Shown here piece after piece: positions 7,408 to 16,432 of a DNA stretch of 53,178 bases. Where the stretch lies: contig CAIUGE010000111.1 in the NCBI GenBank assembly GCA_903898645.1, positions 1 through 53,178 of the forward strand, in the 5' to 3' direction. Position 1 is the stretch's first letter, and each line of letters opens with the position of its first letter. This DNA is from Oligoflexia bacterium. GTDB taxonomy: Bacteria; Bdellovibrionota; UBA1018. A program made the position numbers and the translations under genes. The notes below the pieces were generated by a model. It had not been told where the DNA came from and made no database searches. It saw only the letters and a program-made list of their open reading frames with translations.

Positions 7408-8356
7408 TCAGCGCAGCCCCCCTCCTGAGATTATCAGATACTACCCATGCTGCGAGTCCAAATGGTACCGATCTGTCACGACGCAACCTGCCAACGTGGA
7501 CATCATCCCCTCCCGTTGCAGCATACTGGCCTCGCGAACACGCGTACGTCGCATGCAGCTGAATACCTGGTGCATCAGCAAGTGTAGTATGCACTTGCTC
7601 CATCGTAAAATCATGCGAATATTCTAAGAAGACACTTTGTGCATGACAATGGAGTGTTGGGACACGCACAGCCGTTGCAACAAGCCCGAGGTCCTCATGG
7701 CCCAAAATTTTTCGCGTCTCCATCATAACCTTTGTTTCTTCACTCGTCCAACCCTCTGCATCAAAACTTCCTATCTGGGGAATGCAATTAAAAGCAATGG
7801 GTTCTGGAAAAAAAGAACGGCACTCAGGTTTGCTCTCTAAGAAATCTACAGTCCCTGCACGGAGTTCGTCCATAGCAAGGAGACCTGCACCACTCGTACT
7901 TTGATAGCTCGCAACCACAACACGCTTAAGGGGAGCCACCTTGGCGCAAGCCGCAAGAAAAACAACCAGCTGGACTGTGGTACAATTTGGACCCGCTAGA
8001 ATGCGACTATTATTCCACATAGCTGCATTCACATCAGGCACAATCAGCGGCACCTGAGGATCAAGCCTGTAGACCGATGAGTTATCGATCACCCATGCAC
8101 CGCTTCTGACGGCAAACGGCACAAACTCTTTTGAGACTGCATCAGATGCGTCAAAAAAAACAAAATCACAGCCATCAAATGCATGCTCATGCAGAGCTTG
8201 CACGTCAATAACTCGACCTGCAAAAGGCACTTTCCTACCGATAGACCTAGGGGATGCAAAGCAGCGTAACATCGCAACGGGAAATGCCCGTGATTCTAAA
8301 AGCCCGAGCAATTCACGCCCAACAGCGCCTGTTGCTCCTACTACTGCACAATTCAT
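7358..8356 (-). CDS. asd: Aspartate-semialdehyde dehydrogenase
   Basis: Asd reduces beta-aspartyl phosphate to aspartate semialdehyde with NADPH, feeding lysine/diaminopimelate, threonine and methionine synthesis. The product has 332 residues. It has the N-terminal dinucleotide motif VGATGAVGRELL (residues 6-17), the catalytic Cys125 in GPNCTTVQL, SYQSTSGAG, and the substrate-binding RVPTLHCHAQS. The start at 8356 is preferred over an upstream in-frame ATG because the Rossmann motif begins at once. Its ATG overlaps the pssA stop by four bases (ATGA). Confidence 0.93.
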   Translation of the reverse strand: MNCAVVGATGAVGRELLGLLESRAFPVAMLRCFASPRSIGRKVPFAGRVIDVQALHEHAFDGCDFVFFDASDAVSKEFVPFAVRSGAWVIDNSSVYRLDPQVPLIVPDVNAAMWNNSRILAGPNCTTVQLVVFLAACAKVAPLKRVVVASYQSTSGAGLLAMDELRAGTVDFLESKPECRSFFPEPIAFNCIPQIGSFDAEGWTSEETKVMMETRKILGHEDLGLVATAVRVPTLHCHAQSVFLEYSHDFTMEQVHTTLADAPGIQLHATYACSRGQYAATGGDDVHVGRLRRDRSVPFGLAAWVVSDNLRRGAALNALHIAEMVCRGIAPS

Positions 8357-9054
8357 GGCGTCGCCCTTCCCAAAAGATAATAGAGAATACCGCCTAGCGT
8401 ATAGCCAACAAAAAGGAGGCAAAGCGCCACATCAGGCATGATCGTACAAAGACTTATAGATGCCAGTCCCACAAGGAAAAGCCCTGCTGATGCGCGCGAT
8501 CTCCAATGGAGCTTCTTGAATGACGGAAAAGGAATTGAGCTCACCATGAGACCTGCTGTAATGACAAACCATGACGCATAAATACCAGATAAAAGTCTAT
8601 CAGGATGCTCAATACCAAACTGCCTCACACTGACCAAAAGAGGCATCATAACAACGGCTGCTGCAATAGGGATAGGCAATCCTTGAAACGACGGCTGGGC
8701 ATTTGCAGCACCCACATTGAACCGGGCAAGACGCAAAGCACCGCAGGCCAAGAAAAGAAAGGCTACTGCACTACCAAGCTTCCCAAATTGCTCAAAGGCC
8801 CACACAAAAGCAATACAAGCAGGCGCAACCCCAAAGGATAAAAGATCCGACAAACTATCATACTCAATACCAAAATGGCTTGTCGCCTTTGCTAAGCGCG
8901 CAATACGGCCATCCAACATATCACAGACACCCGCTGCAATGATATACCAGCACGCCTGCTCAAAAGCATGGTGAAAAGCCGCCAAAAGAGCCAAAAATCC
9001 ACACAGCAGATTAATGCTCGTAATGCAATTGGGGAGCAAATAGATCTTCTTCAT
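8353..9054 (-). CDS. pssA: CDP-diacylglycerol-serine O-phosphatidyltransferase
   Basis: The enzyme joins CDP-diacylglycerol and serine to make phosphatidylserine, the precursor of phosphatidylethanolamine. The 233-residue membrane protein carries the CDP-alcohol phosphotransferase motif in full: DGRIAR, eight residues, then GIEYDSLSDLLSFGVAP (about residues 47-76). Hydrophobic helices surround it. The membrane-embedded form fits this gene rather than the soluble E. coli type. cdsA, which makes its substrate, lies upstream in the same chain. Confidence 0.9.
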   Translation of the reverse strand: MKKIYLLPNCITSINLLCGFLALLAAFHHAFEQACWYIIAAGVCDMLDGRIARLAKATSHFGIEYDSLSDLLSFGVAPACIAFVWAFEQFGKLGSAVAFLFLACGALRLARFNVGAANAQPSFQGLPIPIAAAVVMMPLLVSVRQFGIEHPDRLLSGIYASWFVITAGLMVSSIPFPSFKKLHWRSRASAGLFLVGLASISLCTIMPDVALCLLFVGYTLGGILYYLLGRATP

Positions 9055-9058
9055 GAGA

Positions 9059-9961
9059 TTAGGAAAAAACCTGCATCAGCAGACAGATCCCAAAAACAAC
9101 CCAAATCACAGCTAGCATCTTGCGCCATGAGAACTTTTCCACTTTCATAAAAATCGCAAGTGGGACACTGATGACAGGCGCAAGAGAACTCAGCGCTGCT
9201 GCAAGCGGTATAGGCGAATGCGCGAAGCCATAGATAGATGCAAATGACCCACCATAGGCTTCAAGACAAAAAATAGGCCAAAACCGTTTTATGTCAACTC
9301 GTGACAAAAAGAGCGCACCTTTTTCAACACCAGTCGCAAAAAGCACCTGGTGAAGACCAACACTGATGACAAGCGCGAGAGACATACGGAAAACATTACT
9401 CGCAGCCAAAGACAAGCCTGTAGCACCATGGCGCATGGCATAGGCATTCAATGCCCAAAGCATGGATGAACCGAGAGCCATAAAATACCCTGTCCACTGA
9501 ATACCCTTACGCTCATCATTTTGAGTATAGGATAAGAGGATCACGGCAATCACACCAGACACAATAACAAAGAGCCCGAGCAGCTGATCGTAAGCAAGGG
9601 ACTCATGCAGAAAGATAGAGCCGCCAAGCGCCGTCCACACAGGAAAACATGATGCAATACAAAGCGCAGCTGGAACACCAATACGTCTGGTACTTAGCAA
9701 GAAAATAGGATCCCCCACTGCATAGGTTGCAATGATGGAGATGATACACCAAACAAACGTGCGTGTTTCGACATGAAACAGCATATGAAAAAATTCAGTT
9801 CCTTGCATCAAGCAGCCCGTTATCAGAAAAAGAACAAGACCAAAGCCTGCTCGTCCCATATTAACTGCATATGGGGATGCTCGTTGCGCAAGCTGCCCGT
9901 AAGTACTTGAACCTATTGCCCAAGAAGTCGCTGCTAAAAATGAACATATTGGACCTAACAT
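9059..9961 (-). CDS. EamA/DMT-family transporter
   Basis: The 300-residue product has about ten hydrophobic segments arranged as two EamA repeats. The first starts CSFLAATSWAIGSSTYGQLA, the second GYFMALGSSMLWALNAYAM, and both show the usual small-residue/Trp-Ala opening. Members of the drug/metabolite transporter superfamily export or exchange small metabolites across the inner membrane. The substrate cannot be read from sequence. The start overlaps the tsaB stop by seven bases. Four bases separate its stop from pssA. Confidence 0.85.
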   Translation of the reverse strand: MLGPICSFLAATSWAIGSSTYGQLAQRASPYAVNMGRAGFGLVLFLITGCLMQGTEFFHMLFHVETRTFVWCIISIIATYAVGDPIFLLSTRRIGVPAALCIASCFPVWTALGGSIFLHESLAYDQLLGLFVIVSGVIAVILLSYTQNDERKGIQWTGYFMALGSSMLWALNAYAMRHGATGLSLAASNVFRMSLALVISVGLHQVLFATGVEKGALFLSRVDIKRFWPIFCLEAYGGSFASIYGFAHSPIPLAAALSSLAPVISVPLAIFMKVEKFSWRKMLAVIWVVFGICLLMQVFS

Positions 9962-10527
9962 ACTATGCCTCGCTTGATTTCAGCATGTGATGCACGCAAG
10001 TAACGAGGCCGAATAGCCTCTTTTTTCCCGTGCATAAACTGCTCGTAACATACCTGACCTAAAACGTCACCGCTCATCTTGAAGGCCGTTGCACCATCTT
10101 GTGAGGTACTCAGACATTCATCATAGTACTCACCATCCCAGCTGCCCACAAAGAACTCGCCTCGACACGCGGGCACTGCAACGCGCGCAACTTGATGCGG
10201 CAAACAGGCAGGCCTTAGCAGTACTTCAAGACTTGAAACACCAACAAGAGGCATGCCACCAAAACGCGCAAATATCTTAGCTGTTGTAACACCAATCCTG
10301 ATCCCTGTAAAACTTCCAGGGCCTAATCCAACACCTAAAAGGTCAAGCTCCTGAAGAGTCATGCCACGACGGGTCAAAAGTGTATCAATTGCCCACAAAA
10401 GCCCTTCAGCACGTGATGCAAGCACACTGAGAGTCATACTCTCAAGACATTGAAATGTTTTACCCTGCGAAACGCCAAGCGCAACAACCCCATCAGTTGA
10501 TGAGGTATCCCAAACTAAAATGTTCAT
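9955..10527 (-). CDS. tsaB: tRNA threonylcarbamoyladenosine biosynthesis protein TsaB
   Basis: TsaB is the scaffold partner of TsaD in making the t6A37 modification of ANN-decoding tRNAs. The 190-residue product shows the ASKHA-fold opening ILVWDTSSTDGVVAL and the strongly conserved GVGLGPGSFTGIRIG (about residues 65-79), followed by GVSSLEVLL. It is slightly shorter than E. coli TsaB. The start overlaps the rseP stop (ATGA). tsaD, tsaC and tsaE are not in the window. Confidence 0.92.
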   Translation of the reverse strand: MNILVWDTSSTDGVVALGVSQGKTFQCLESMTLSVLASRAEGLLWAIDTLLTRRGMTLQELDLLGVGLGPGSFTGIRIGVTTAKIFARFGGMPLVGVSSLEVLLRPACLPHQVARVAVPACRGEFFVGSWDGEYYDECLSTSQDGATAFKMSGDVLGQVCYEQFMHGKKEAIRPRYLRASHAEIKRGIVC

Positions 10528-11987
10528 GAAAAGAAAAGTCGCATAATGTCATTACGAAAGGCAATAGCCATAAGGCCCAGCACAAACATAAGTCCAAAAA
10601 TTTGCGCGACCTGAAGCTGCTTTTCATTCAAAGGCTTACGCCGCAGCACTTCAATGCCTAAAAGGAGCAAATGTCCACCGTCTAAAACTGGGACTGGTAA
10701 AAGGTTGATCACACCAAGCCCGATAGAAAAAAGAGCCATATTGTGTAAAAAAGTCATCCAGCCTCTATGCAGAGACTCTCCGGCAATTTTCCCAATCATG
10801 AGAGGACCCCCAATAGAACCAAGAGGCACTCGTCCTGTCAGCATACGAGGAAACATCAAGGCATTCTTCACTGTCAGCGCCCATGTGCGATGCCAAGTTG
10901 CAGCGCAAAGAGTAATAGGATTGCGAATGATACGAGATACCATCTCTGGATCGTCGTACGCCTGCATAGGGATGATACCAATAGCGTACTGCACCTTCTT
11001 GTCAGGCTTGATATCAAATTGGAGCACTTTACCCTGACGCAAAACAGTCACACGAACTGTACCACGCGTTTTTCCTTCATGCTGCACCTGCTCACGCACT
11101 GCTTCAAAAGTCTGCACATGCTGATCACCAACTTTCACTATCTGATCGCCATGCTTAAGACCCGCTTTGGCAGCCGGCATATCAGCAGGCACTTCATCAA
11201 TGAAAAGCTCACAGGAAAAGATGCCTGCTTTTTCAAGACTCTCCTGGACATCAATGACTTTTGAACCAATAGTCAACCGAAATGGTGGCTTCAGGGCAGC
11301 TAACTCTTCCCAGTTAGAGGCAGGTACTCCTGTAATACGCTCACCCATGCTCCCCGCACATAAACTTCGAGCAAAAGGCGAGATACCATCAAGAGTCGCA
11401 GTATCTTCTTCAATACGCGGCGCAATGGCGATGACATGCAACATAACACCTCGTTGCACTTTCACTAGTACCTGTCGCCGTGCATCATGGACTTTTTCCA
11501 GCACATCATCAAAGGTTGCAACAGGCTGATCATCAACTGCCAGAATGCGGTCATGGATCTGAAAACCTGCAAGAGCTGCATCAGAACCGGGTAAAACACG
11601 CGCAATCACTGGCGCCACATGCGGCTCCCCAACGGCCAAGATGAAGGCGATCACACAAAAGGCTAAAATATAGTTAAAAAGTGGGCCCCCAAAAAAAATA
11701 AAGAAACGCTTCCATGGAGCTTGACCATGTAAGGAGCGGGCCAAATCCTGCTCCTCAAGTGGGACACTAGGGTCTTCGCCCAGAAGCTTCACAAAACCCC
11801 CAAGAGGTATCAAAGAAAGCCGAAACTCAGTTTCGCCAAGCATCTTTCGAAAAAGTACTGGCCCAAAACCAATAGAAAAAACCTCAGCTTTGACCCCAAA
11901 AAGCACAGCAAAGATATAGTGGCCAAACTCATGGAAAACAACGAGCGGCACCAAGATTGCAACAAAAGCTCCAAGCGAATACAGCAT
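10524..11987 (-). CDS. rseP: Site-2 protease RseP (M50 family)
   Basis: RseP is an inner-membrane zinc metalloprotease that cleaves anti-sigma factors and signal peptides within the membrane. The product has 487 residues. The zinc motif HEFGH is at residues 19-23 in the first helix, two PDZ-like domains lie between the membrane parts (around 120-200 and 215-300), and NLLPVPVLDGGHLLLL near the C-terminus supplies the third ligand. I start it at the ATG at 11987, one base after the cdsA stop, with GGGGA eight bases upstream. A longer in-frame start would add an unlikely 33 residues before the catalytic helix. Confidence 0.94.
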   Translation of the reverse strand: MLYSLGAFVAILVPLVVFHEFGHYIFAVLFGVKAEVFSIGFGPVLFRKMLGETEFRLSLIPLGGFVKLLGEDPSVPLEEQDLARSLHGQAPWKRFFIFFGGPLFNYILAFCVIAFILAVGEPHVAPVIARVLPGSDAALAGFQIHDRILAVDDQPVATFDDVLEKVHDARRQVLVKVQRGVMLHVIAIAPRIEEDTATLDGISPFARSLCAGSMGERITGVPASNWEELAALKPPFRLTIGSKVIDVQESLEKAGIFSCELFIDEVPADMPAAKAGLKHGDQIVKVGDQHVQTFEAVREQVQHEGKTRGTVRVTVLRQGKVLQFDIKPDKKVQYAIGIIPMQAYDDPEMVSRIIRNPITLCAATWHRTWALTVKNALMFPRMLTGRVPLGSIGGPLMIGKIAGESLHRGWMTFLHNMALFSIGLGVINLLPVPVLDGGHLLLLGIEVLRRKPLNEKQLQVAQIFGLMFVLGLMAIAFRNDIMRLFFS

Positions 11988-11988
11988 A

Positions 11989-12753
11989 TTAAAATCCCCG
12001 TATACAAGCATACAGCACTGGCGCTGCAAAAATAACGCTATCACATCGATCACAAAAACCACCATGCCCAGGCAGGAAAGAGCCAAAATCTTTCACCCCT
12101 AAACCACGCTTCAGGAAGCTCTCGACCAAGTCCCCTAACTGCCCTGCCATCCCAAGCATCAGACCAAAAAACGGGTGCCCACAGACAAGACCCACAGCCA
12201 CTGAACTCAGGAGCCCGACACCTACCCCCTCCCAAGTCTTTTTTGGACTAATGGTACAAACAAGGCGCTTACCCAAAAAAGAGCCCCCAAAATAAGCACC
12301 AATATCCCCAGCAAAGACAACCGCCAGGAGATACACGAGCCACCAGACTCCGACTAGATAGATCTTGTATAAAACGAGAGGCAAAAAAACCGTATAGAGG
12401 AGTCCAAAAACGCCCAGCATTGCTTCATGCAGTGGCTCCTCAAAAGCCTCATACTGTGCGGACTGCAACATAACAAAGACCACCCAACCCAAACTTGCTG
12501 CCACAAATAAAGTCCACTCATGGAAAATCCCAAGAAGCGATATGACAAGGAGCAGCACACCCAGCCCAACAAAGAAGCGTTGCTTGAGCATAAAACCCTG
12601 AGTACGGAAAACAACACTCCCAAACTCATTCAGCATAAAATAAACAACCACAGACACTGCGAGCTGTGTCCCCAGGGAAGTCAAAAGCAATACTCCTACA
12701 AGCATGCTGCCCAGGACTCCAGTTAGCACTCTTTTTTTTAATTCAGCACGCAT
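11989..12753 (-). CDS. cdsA: Phosphatidate cytidylyltransferase
   Basis: CdsA makes CDP-diacylglycerol from phosphatidic acid and CTP, the common precursor of all phospholipids. The product has 254 residues and several membrane helices. The family signature near the C-terminus is complete: SFLKRGLGVKDFGSFLPGHG, followed by GFCDRCDS. SPKKTWEG also matches. Start: ATG at 12753, with a perfect GGAGG six to seven bases upstream inside the end of uppS; the two genes overlap by 11 bases. Confidence 0.94.
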   Translation of the reverse strand: MRAELKKRVLTGVLGSMLVGVLLLTSLGTQLAVSVVVYFMLNEFGSVVFRTQGFMLKQRFFVGLGVLLLVISLLGIFHEWTLFVAASLGWVVFVMLQSAQYEAFEEPLHEAMLGVFGLLYTVFLPLVLYKIYLVGVWWLVYLLAVVFAGDIGAYFGGSFLGKRLVCTISPKKTWEGVGVGLLSSVAVGLVCGHPFFGLMLGMAGQLGDLVESFLKRGLGVKDFGSFLPGHGGFCDRCDSVIFAAPVLYACIRGF

Positions 12754-13438
12754 CCAGTCCTCCAAAACGGCGCTCTCGCCCCTGAAATTCATCAATTGCC
12801 TGCCGTAAATCCCGAGGACCAAAATCAGGCCAACAACACTCTGTAAAAATGCATTCTGCGTAGGCCGATTGCCACAGTAGAAAATTACTCAGTCTTTTTT
12901 CCCCACCCGTCCGAATCAAAAGATCAACCTCCCTTGCCCACAAGTACTGCTCCATCACAGCAACACTCATCGATGATGGTGTCACCTGACCTGCAATGCA
13001 TGCCTCGGCAAAAGATCGCGCGGCATGCATGAGCTCAAGCCGCGCCCCATAAGATACGGCAAAGGTCAACTCCATGCCAGTCATACCCGCAAGCGACTGC
13101 TCTGCACGCTGTATCACCTCACGGATATCATCATCTAAGCGATCGCGCTCTCCAATGATCCGCAATCTGATGTTCTGGCGCGCTAATTCACCAATTTCTC
13201 TTTGAAGGAATTTTTTAAGAAGTGACCATAAAACACGCCGCTCATGCTCAGGGCGGCGCCAATTCTCGGTTGAAAACGCATAAAGCGTGAGTGCCTCAAC
13301 GCCTAACATCTGCGCTTCACGCACAATCATCTTCACACGAGCCGTCCCACGAACATGCCCAAAGACGCGAGGGTGCCCACGCCTTTGGGCCCAACGGCCA
13401 TTGCCATCCATAACTATAGCAATATGCTTCGGGATCAA
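12743..13438 (-). CDS. uppS: Undecaprenyl diphosphate synthase (cis-prenyltransferase)
   Basis: UppS elongates farnesyl diphosphate with isopentenyl units to make the C55 lipid carrier for peptidoglycan and surface polysaccharides. The product has 231 residues. It opens with HIAIVMDGNGRWAQRRG (substrate-binding Asp in MDGNGRWA) and has LTLYAFSTENWRRP, LLIRTGGEKRLSNFLLWQ and FTECCWPDF. The usual RTSGE reads RTGGE here, a common variant. The gene is ten bases downstream of frr. Confidence 0.94.
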   Translation of the reverse strand: MIPKHIAIVMDGNGRWAQRRGHPRVFGHVRGTARVKMIVREAQMLGVEALTLYAFSTENWRRPEHERRVLWSLLKKFLQREIGELARQNIRLRIIGERDRLDDDIREVIQRAEQSLAGMTGMELTFAVSYGARLELMHAARSFAEACIAGQVTPSSMSVAVMEQYLWAREVDLLIRTGGEKRLSNFLLWQSAYAECIFTECCWPDFGPRDLRQAIDEFQGRERRFGGLDAC

Positions 13439-13448
13439 AGAGTATCCT

Positions 13449-14006
13449 TTAGATGGTTAAGATCTCTTTTTCCTTGATCGCAACAATCTTATCTACATCC
13501 GCAATTTTTTCGTCTGTTTTCTTTTGCACAAGATCCATCGCCTTTTTCACATCATCTTCTGTGAGTGTCTTGGCCTTCTCTTGTTTCTTCAGCTCGTCAT
13601 TAGCGTCACGCCGATGATTACGAATAGCGATTTTTGATTCTTCCCCGATTTTCTTGACGAGCTTCACAAGATCCTTGCGCCGCTCCTCTGTCATAGGAGG
13701 AACATTCAGTCGAATCACCTTGCCATCATTCTGAGGCGTAAGCCCGATATTCGCAGCCAAAAGAGCCTTCTCGAGCGCACCCAGCATACCAGACTCCCAG
13801 GGCGAAACCTGGATCGTTCTGGCATCTGGTGTTGTCACACTTGCAACCTGTGTCAAAGGCACATGCGATCCATAGTAATCGACCTGGACGGTATCGACTA
13901 AAGCCGCCGACGCACGCCCAGTACGCATTTTTGCAAACTCAGCTTTCAAAGACTGATTTGTCTTGTCCATGTGCTGGACCATTGTCTCCATGATACTATT
14001 TGACAC
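13449..14006 (-). CDS. frr: Ribosome recycling factor
   Basis: With EF-G, RRF splits post-termination ribosomes. The 185-residue product matches the family along its whole length: MRTGRASAALVDTVQVDYYG, PDARTIQVSPWE, NDGKVIRLNVPPMTEERRKDL and RNHRRDAND. The start is a GTG at 14006, with AGGAGG at a good distance upstream. In many bacteria pyrH sits between tsf and frr; here tsf ends 11 bases before frr and pyrH is not in the window. Confidence 0.96.
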   Translation of the reverse strand: MSNSIMETMVQHMDKTNQSLKAEFAKMRTGRASAALVDTVQVDYYGSHVPLTQVASVTTPDARTIQVSPWESGMLGALEKALLAANIGLTPQNDGKVIRLNVPPMTEERRKDLVKLVKKIGEESKIAIRNHRRDANDELKKQEKAKTLTEDDVKKAMDLVQKKTDEKIADVDKIVAIKEKEILTI

Positions 14007-14017
14007 GGTATGCCTCC

Positions 14018-14617
14018 TTAACTTACAGTCCCAAGCACGAAACGTGAAAATCGGCGTATAGCAATATTTTCACCCAGTGCAAGTACGAGCTCCTGACGCA
14101 ACTTCTCAACAGTCTTAGAACTATCCTTCACAAATGCCTGATCAAGTAGGCACTGGTCTTCACAGAACTTCCTGATCTTACCTTCAACAATCTTCTCCAT
14201 AGCAGCCGCTGGCTTACCTGCAGCCTGTGCATAGGCAATTTCTTTTTCCTTCATAAGAAGATCTTCAGGCACATCCGTGGACGCCACCCATTGAGGAGAC
14301 GCAGCTGCAATATGCATAGCAATATCGCGTACAAAGGACTTAAACTGTTCAGTGCGTGCGACAAAATCTGTCTCACAATTCACTTCGACCAGCACCCCGA
14401 CACGACCCTCGCCATGAATATAGGACGACACCAAGCCCTCTTTCGCGGCACGGGAGGATTTTTTACTTGCAGAGGCGATCCCTTTTTTACGAAGAATCTC
14501 AATTGCCTCAGCAATACTCCCCTTGCTTTCAACAAGCGCGTTCTTGCAATCCATCATTCCAACACCGGTCTGCTCACGCAATGTTCTTACGTCAGCTGCC
14601 GAAATCTCATGACTCAC
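14018..14617 (-). CDS. tsf: Elongation factor Ts (short form)
   Basis: EF-Ts exchanges GDP for GTP on EF-Tu. The product has 199 residues, starting with the UBA-type domain (VRTLREQTGVGMMDCKNAL), then EVNCETDFVART, which contains the TDFV contact motif for EF-Tu. It is of the short type (about 200 residues, like Thermus), with one core subdomain rather than the two of E. coli. The start overlaps the end of rpsB by 11 bases. Confidence 0.96.
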   Translation of the reverse strand: MSHEISAADVRTLREQTGVGMMDCKNALVESKGSIAEAIEILRKKGIASASKKSSRAAKEGLVSSYIHGEGRVGVLVEVNCETDFVARTEQFKSFVRDIAMHIAAASPQWVASTDVPEDLLMKEKEIAYAQAAGKPAAAMEKIVEGKIRKFCEDQCLLDQAFVKDSSKTVEKLRQELVLALGENIAIRRFSRFVLGTVS

Positions 14618-15461
14618 TTTTTACCTCTTTCGTTGCCTCGTCGCCTTCTGCTTCTTGCGCATCAATATCTGCCTCATCCACGCCCTGAAGGTCAATATCG
14701 CCTTCAAAACGCGAAACTTTTGCCTTCACTTCGGACTCTTCCTTGATCTCAGCATCCTGCGCACGGAGCTTCTCCTGAAAAATCCTTGCCCCCTCAAGAC
14801 AGCTATCAGCAATCAACTTTGCAAAAAGACGAATACTACGAATTGCATCATCATTCCCAGGAATGACGTAGGTAACGCCTGTCGGATCACAGTTCGTATC
14901 CACAACAGCCATACTTGGAATACCAAGCTTGACTGCTTCTTTGACTGCAATATGCTCTTTTTCTGTGTCTACAACAAAAATAGCACCAGGCAACTTCTTC
15001 ATGTCCTGAATGCCACCTAATGACCGTTGCAAATTATTCAGCTCACGCTCAAGACGAGACTGGGTCTTTTTTGGAGTTTCCTGCCATTCTTGAGAAAGCT
15101 TTAAACTTTCAAGTTTCTTCAGTCTATCAATCGATGCCTTAACTGTCTGGTAATTGGTCAGCATCCCACCTAACCAGCGGTTGCTCACAAAATACATACC
15201 AGCACGCTTTGCTTCTTCTTCAATCACTTCTTTTGCTTGCTTCTTGGTGCCAACAAAAAGAATCTTCTTGCCTTCTGAGACCACTTTGGTCGCAAATGCA
15301 CACGCAAGACGCGTCTGGTCCACTGTCTTTTGCAAATCAATGATATAAATCCCGTTACGAGCCCCAAAAACATAAGGCTTCATCTTAGGGTTCCATCGCT
15401 TTGTCTGGTGTCCAAAATGAACCCCTGACTCTAAAAGCTCACGCATTGTTATTGTTGGCAT
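14607..15461 (-). CDS. rpsB: 30S ribosomal protein S2
   Basis: S2 binds late to the 30S subunit and helps hold S1. The 284-residue product has the conserved LLESGVHFGHQTKRWNPKM, PYVFGARNGIYIIDLQKT, FVGTKKQAKEVI, RWLGGMLTNYQT and GIPSMAVVDTNCDP. An acidic tail of about 50 residues (rich in Glu and Asp) follows the core. Two adjacent ATGs (15464 and 15461) follow GGAGA; the second has the better spacing. It is the first gene of a 13-gene chain ending with truA. Confidence 0.96.
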   Translation of the reverse strand: MPTITMRELLESGVHFGHQTKRWNPKMKPYVFGARNGIYIIDLQKTVDQTRLACAFATKVVSEGKKILFVGTKKQAKEVIEEEAKRAGMYFVSNRWLGGMLTNYQTVKASIDRLKKLESLKLSQEWQETPKKTQSRLERELNNLQRSLGGIQDMKKLPGAIFVVDTEKEHIAVKEAVKLGIPSMAVVDTNCDPTGVTYVIPGNDDAIRSIRLFAKLIADSCLEGARIFQEKLRAQDAEIKEESEVKAKVSRFEGDIDLQGVDEADIDAQEAEGDEATKEVKSES

Positions 15462-15464
15462 CAT

Positions 15465-15564
15465 TCTCTCCATCTGTAGGCGGAATTTTTCCGCGGTTCT
15501 GGGCATACATGCCCCCTCCACCCCTGCTGAGCATCTTGTATATGCTCGCACCATGCCGAAACAA
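15465..15564 (-). promoter_or_regulatory. rpsB leader: promoter candidate and two tandem hairpins
   Basis: Upstream of rpsB on the minus strand a possible -35 TTGTTT (15564-15559) and -10 TATACA (15542-15537) are 16 bases apart. The leader of roughly 70 bases then holds two perfect inverted repeats: GGGCATGTATGCCC (15514-15501) and GCGGAAAAATTCCGC (15494-15480). The ribosome site follows immediately. S2 is known in other bacteria to bind its own leader and repress rpsB-tsf. Whether these hairpins do this is inference. The rest of the gap to 15635 shows nothing I recognise. Confidence 0.4.
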
Positions 15565-15635
15565 TGGCGACCGTGAGAATCACAGAGAGTGTGTGTATTC
15601 AGGCACCGAACCTACCACAGATAGAGCTGTTCGAT

Positions 15636-16394
15636 CTACTTATAATTGACCGTCGAAGTGCCCCTAATCGACTCTAAAAACTGCCTTTCAGCATCTTGAC
15701 GCGCATCGACAAGAACGCGTGATTCGACAACCCCATACGACAAGGTGTCACCATAGCGCCGATCCTTAACCTTGATGATGTGGTACCCGTCCAGCATGAG
15801 AATAGGTCCGGCAACCTCATCAATCTTGCTTATCATCGCAAGATGCAGTATCGCTGGATCAAGCTGTGCACGGCTGATATAACCAAGATCTCCTCGTGCC
15901 GTCTTTGCAATCGGATCGATGGAGTAGATTTCAGCCAAATGCTGGAAATCATTTCCTGGCTCCTTTGCAAGAGCAAGTACTTTAGTCGCAAGATCTTTTT
16001 CCCAAACAACAATATGCTGCAGCCTGACAGAATCATCTGCATAGTCCTTTTTGTGGGTATCATAAAAAGCCTTAAGTGCTTTAGGTGTCAAACTCTGGGC
16101 GATCTTTGTTGCAACAAAGTTTGTCGAAAGAGTTCGTTTTCTCACATCCTCAAGTTTGACTGCAATCTTACGATCGAACCCTTCCTTCAATGCAGCTGTC
16201 ACCAAAAGCTCCCTATCAATGGCATAGCCAAGCATCTTACGCTTCAACTCAGGATGACCAAGCACCTTCCTCCGCATATCTTCCCGAATGCTCGACGAGG
16301 CCTCAAAAAGCTGCTCCTCGTTAATAGACACCCCATTTACATGAGCAAGATCAACAGCCAAAGCCTGAAAACAAAAAATAATTGTTGTGAACAT
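15636..16394 (-). CDS. Parvulin-type peptidyl-prolyl isomerase (PpiC/SurA-like)
   Basis: The 252-residue exported protein has a signal peptide (about 1-14), an N-terminal helical chaperone-type region (to about residue 125), and one rotamase domain: VRLQHIVVWEKDLATKVL, then DFQHLAEIYSIDP, RGDLGYISRAQLDP and LDGYHIIKVKDRR. It resembles periplasmic PpiC/PrsA/SurA folding factors for outer-membrane proteins. One parvulin domain is closer to PrsA or PpiD than to E. coli SurA, which has two. It lies between the QEGLA gene and the rpsB promoter. Confidence 0.85.
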   Translation of the reverse strand: MFTTIIFCFQALAVDLAHVNGVSINEEQLFEASSSIREDMRRKVLGHPELKRKMLGYAIDRELLVTAALKEGFDRKIAVKLEDVRKRTLSTNFVATKIAQSLTPKALKAFYDTHKKDYADDSVRLQHIVVWEKDLATKVLALAKEPGNDFQHLAEIYSIDPIAKTARGDLGYISRAQLDPAILHLAMISKIDEVAGPILMLDGYHIIKVKDRRYGDTLSYGVVESRVLVDARQDAERQFLESIRGTSTVNYK

Positions 16395-16432
16395 ACTTCT
16401 ATCCTCCCGAATAAATCGTACTACGAGACAAG

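Noticed and set aside
11988-12086. N-terminal extension of RseP
   Set aside because: It overlaps the end of cdsA and would place extra residues before the first catalytic helix; GGGGA before 11987 supports the shorter start.
15565-15635. tRNA-like GGTTCGGTGCC upstream of rpsB
   Set aside because: The loop lacks the invariant A58 and no other arms or CCA end were found.
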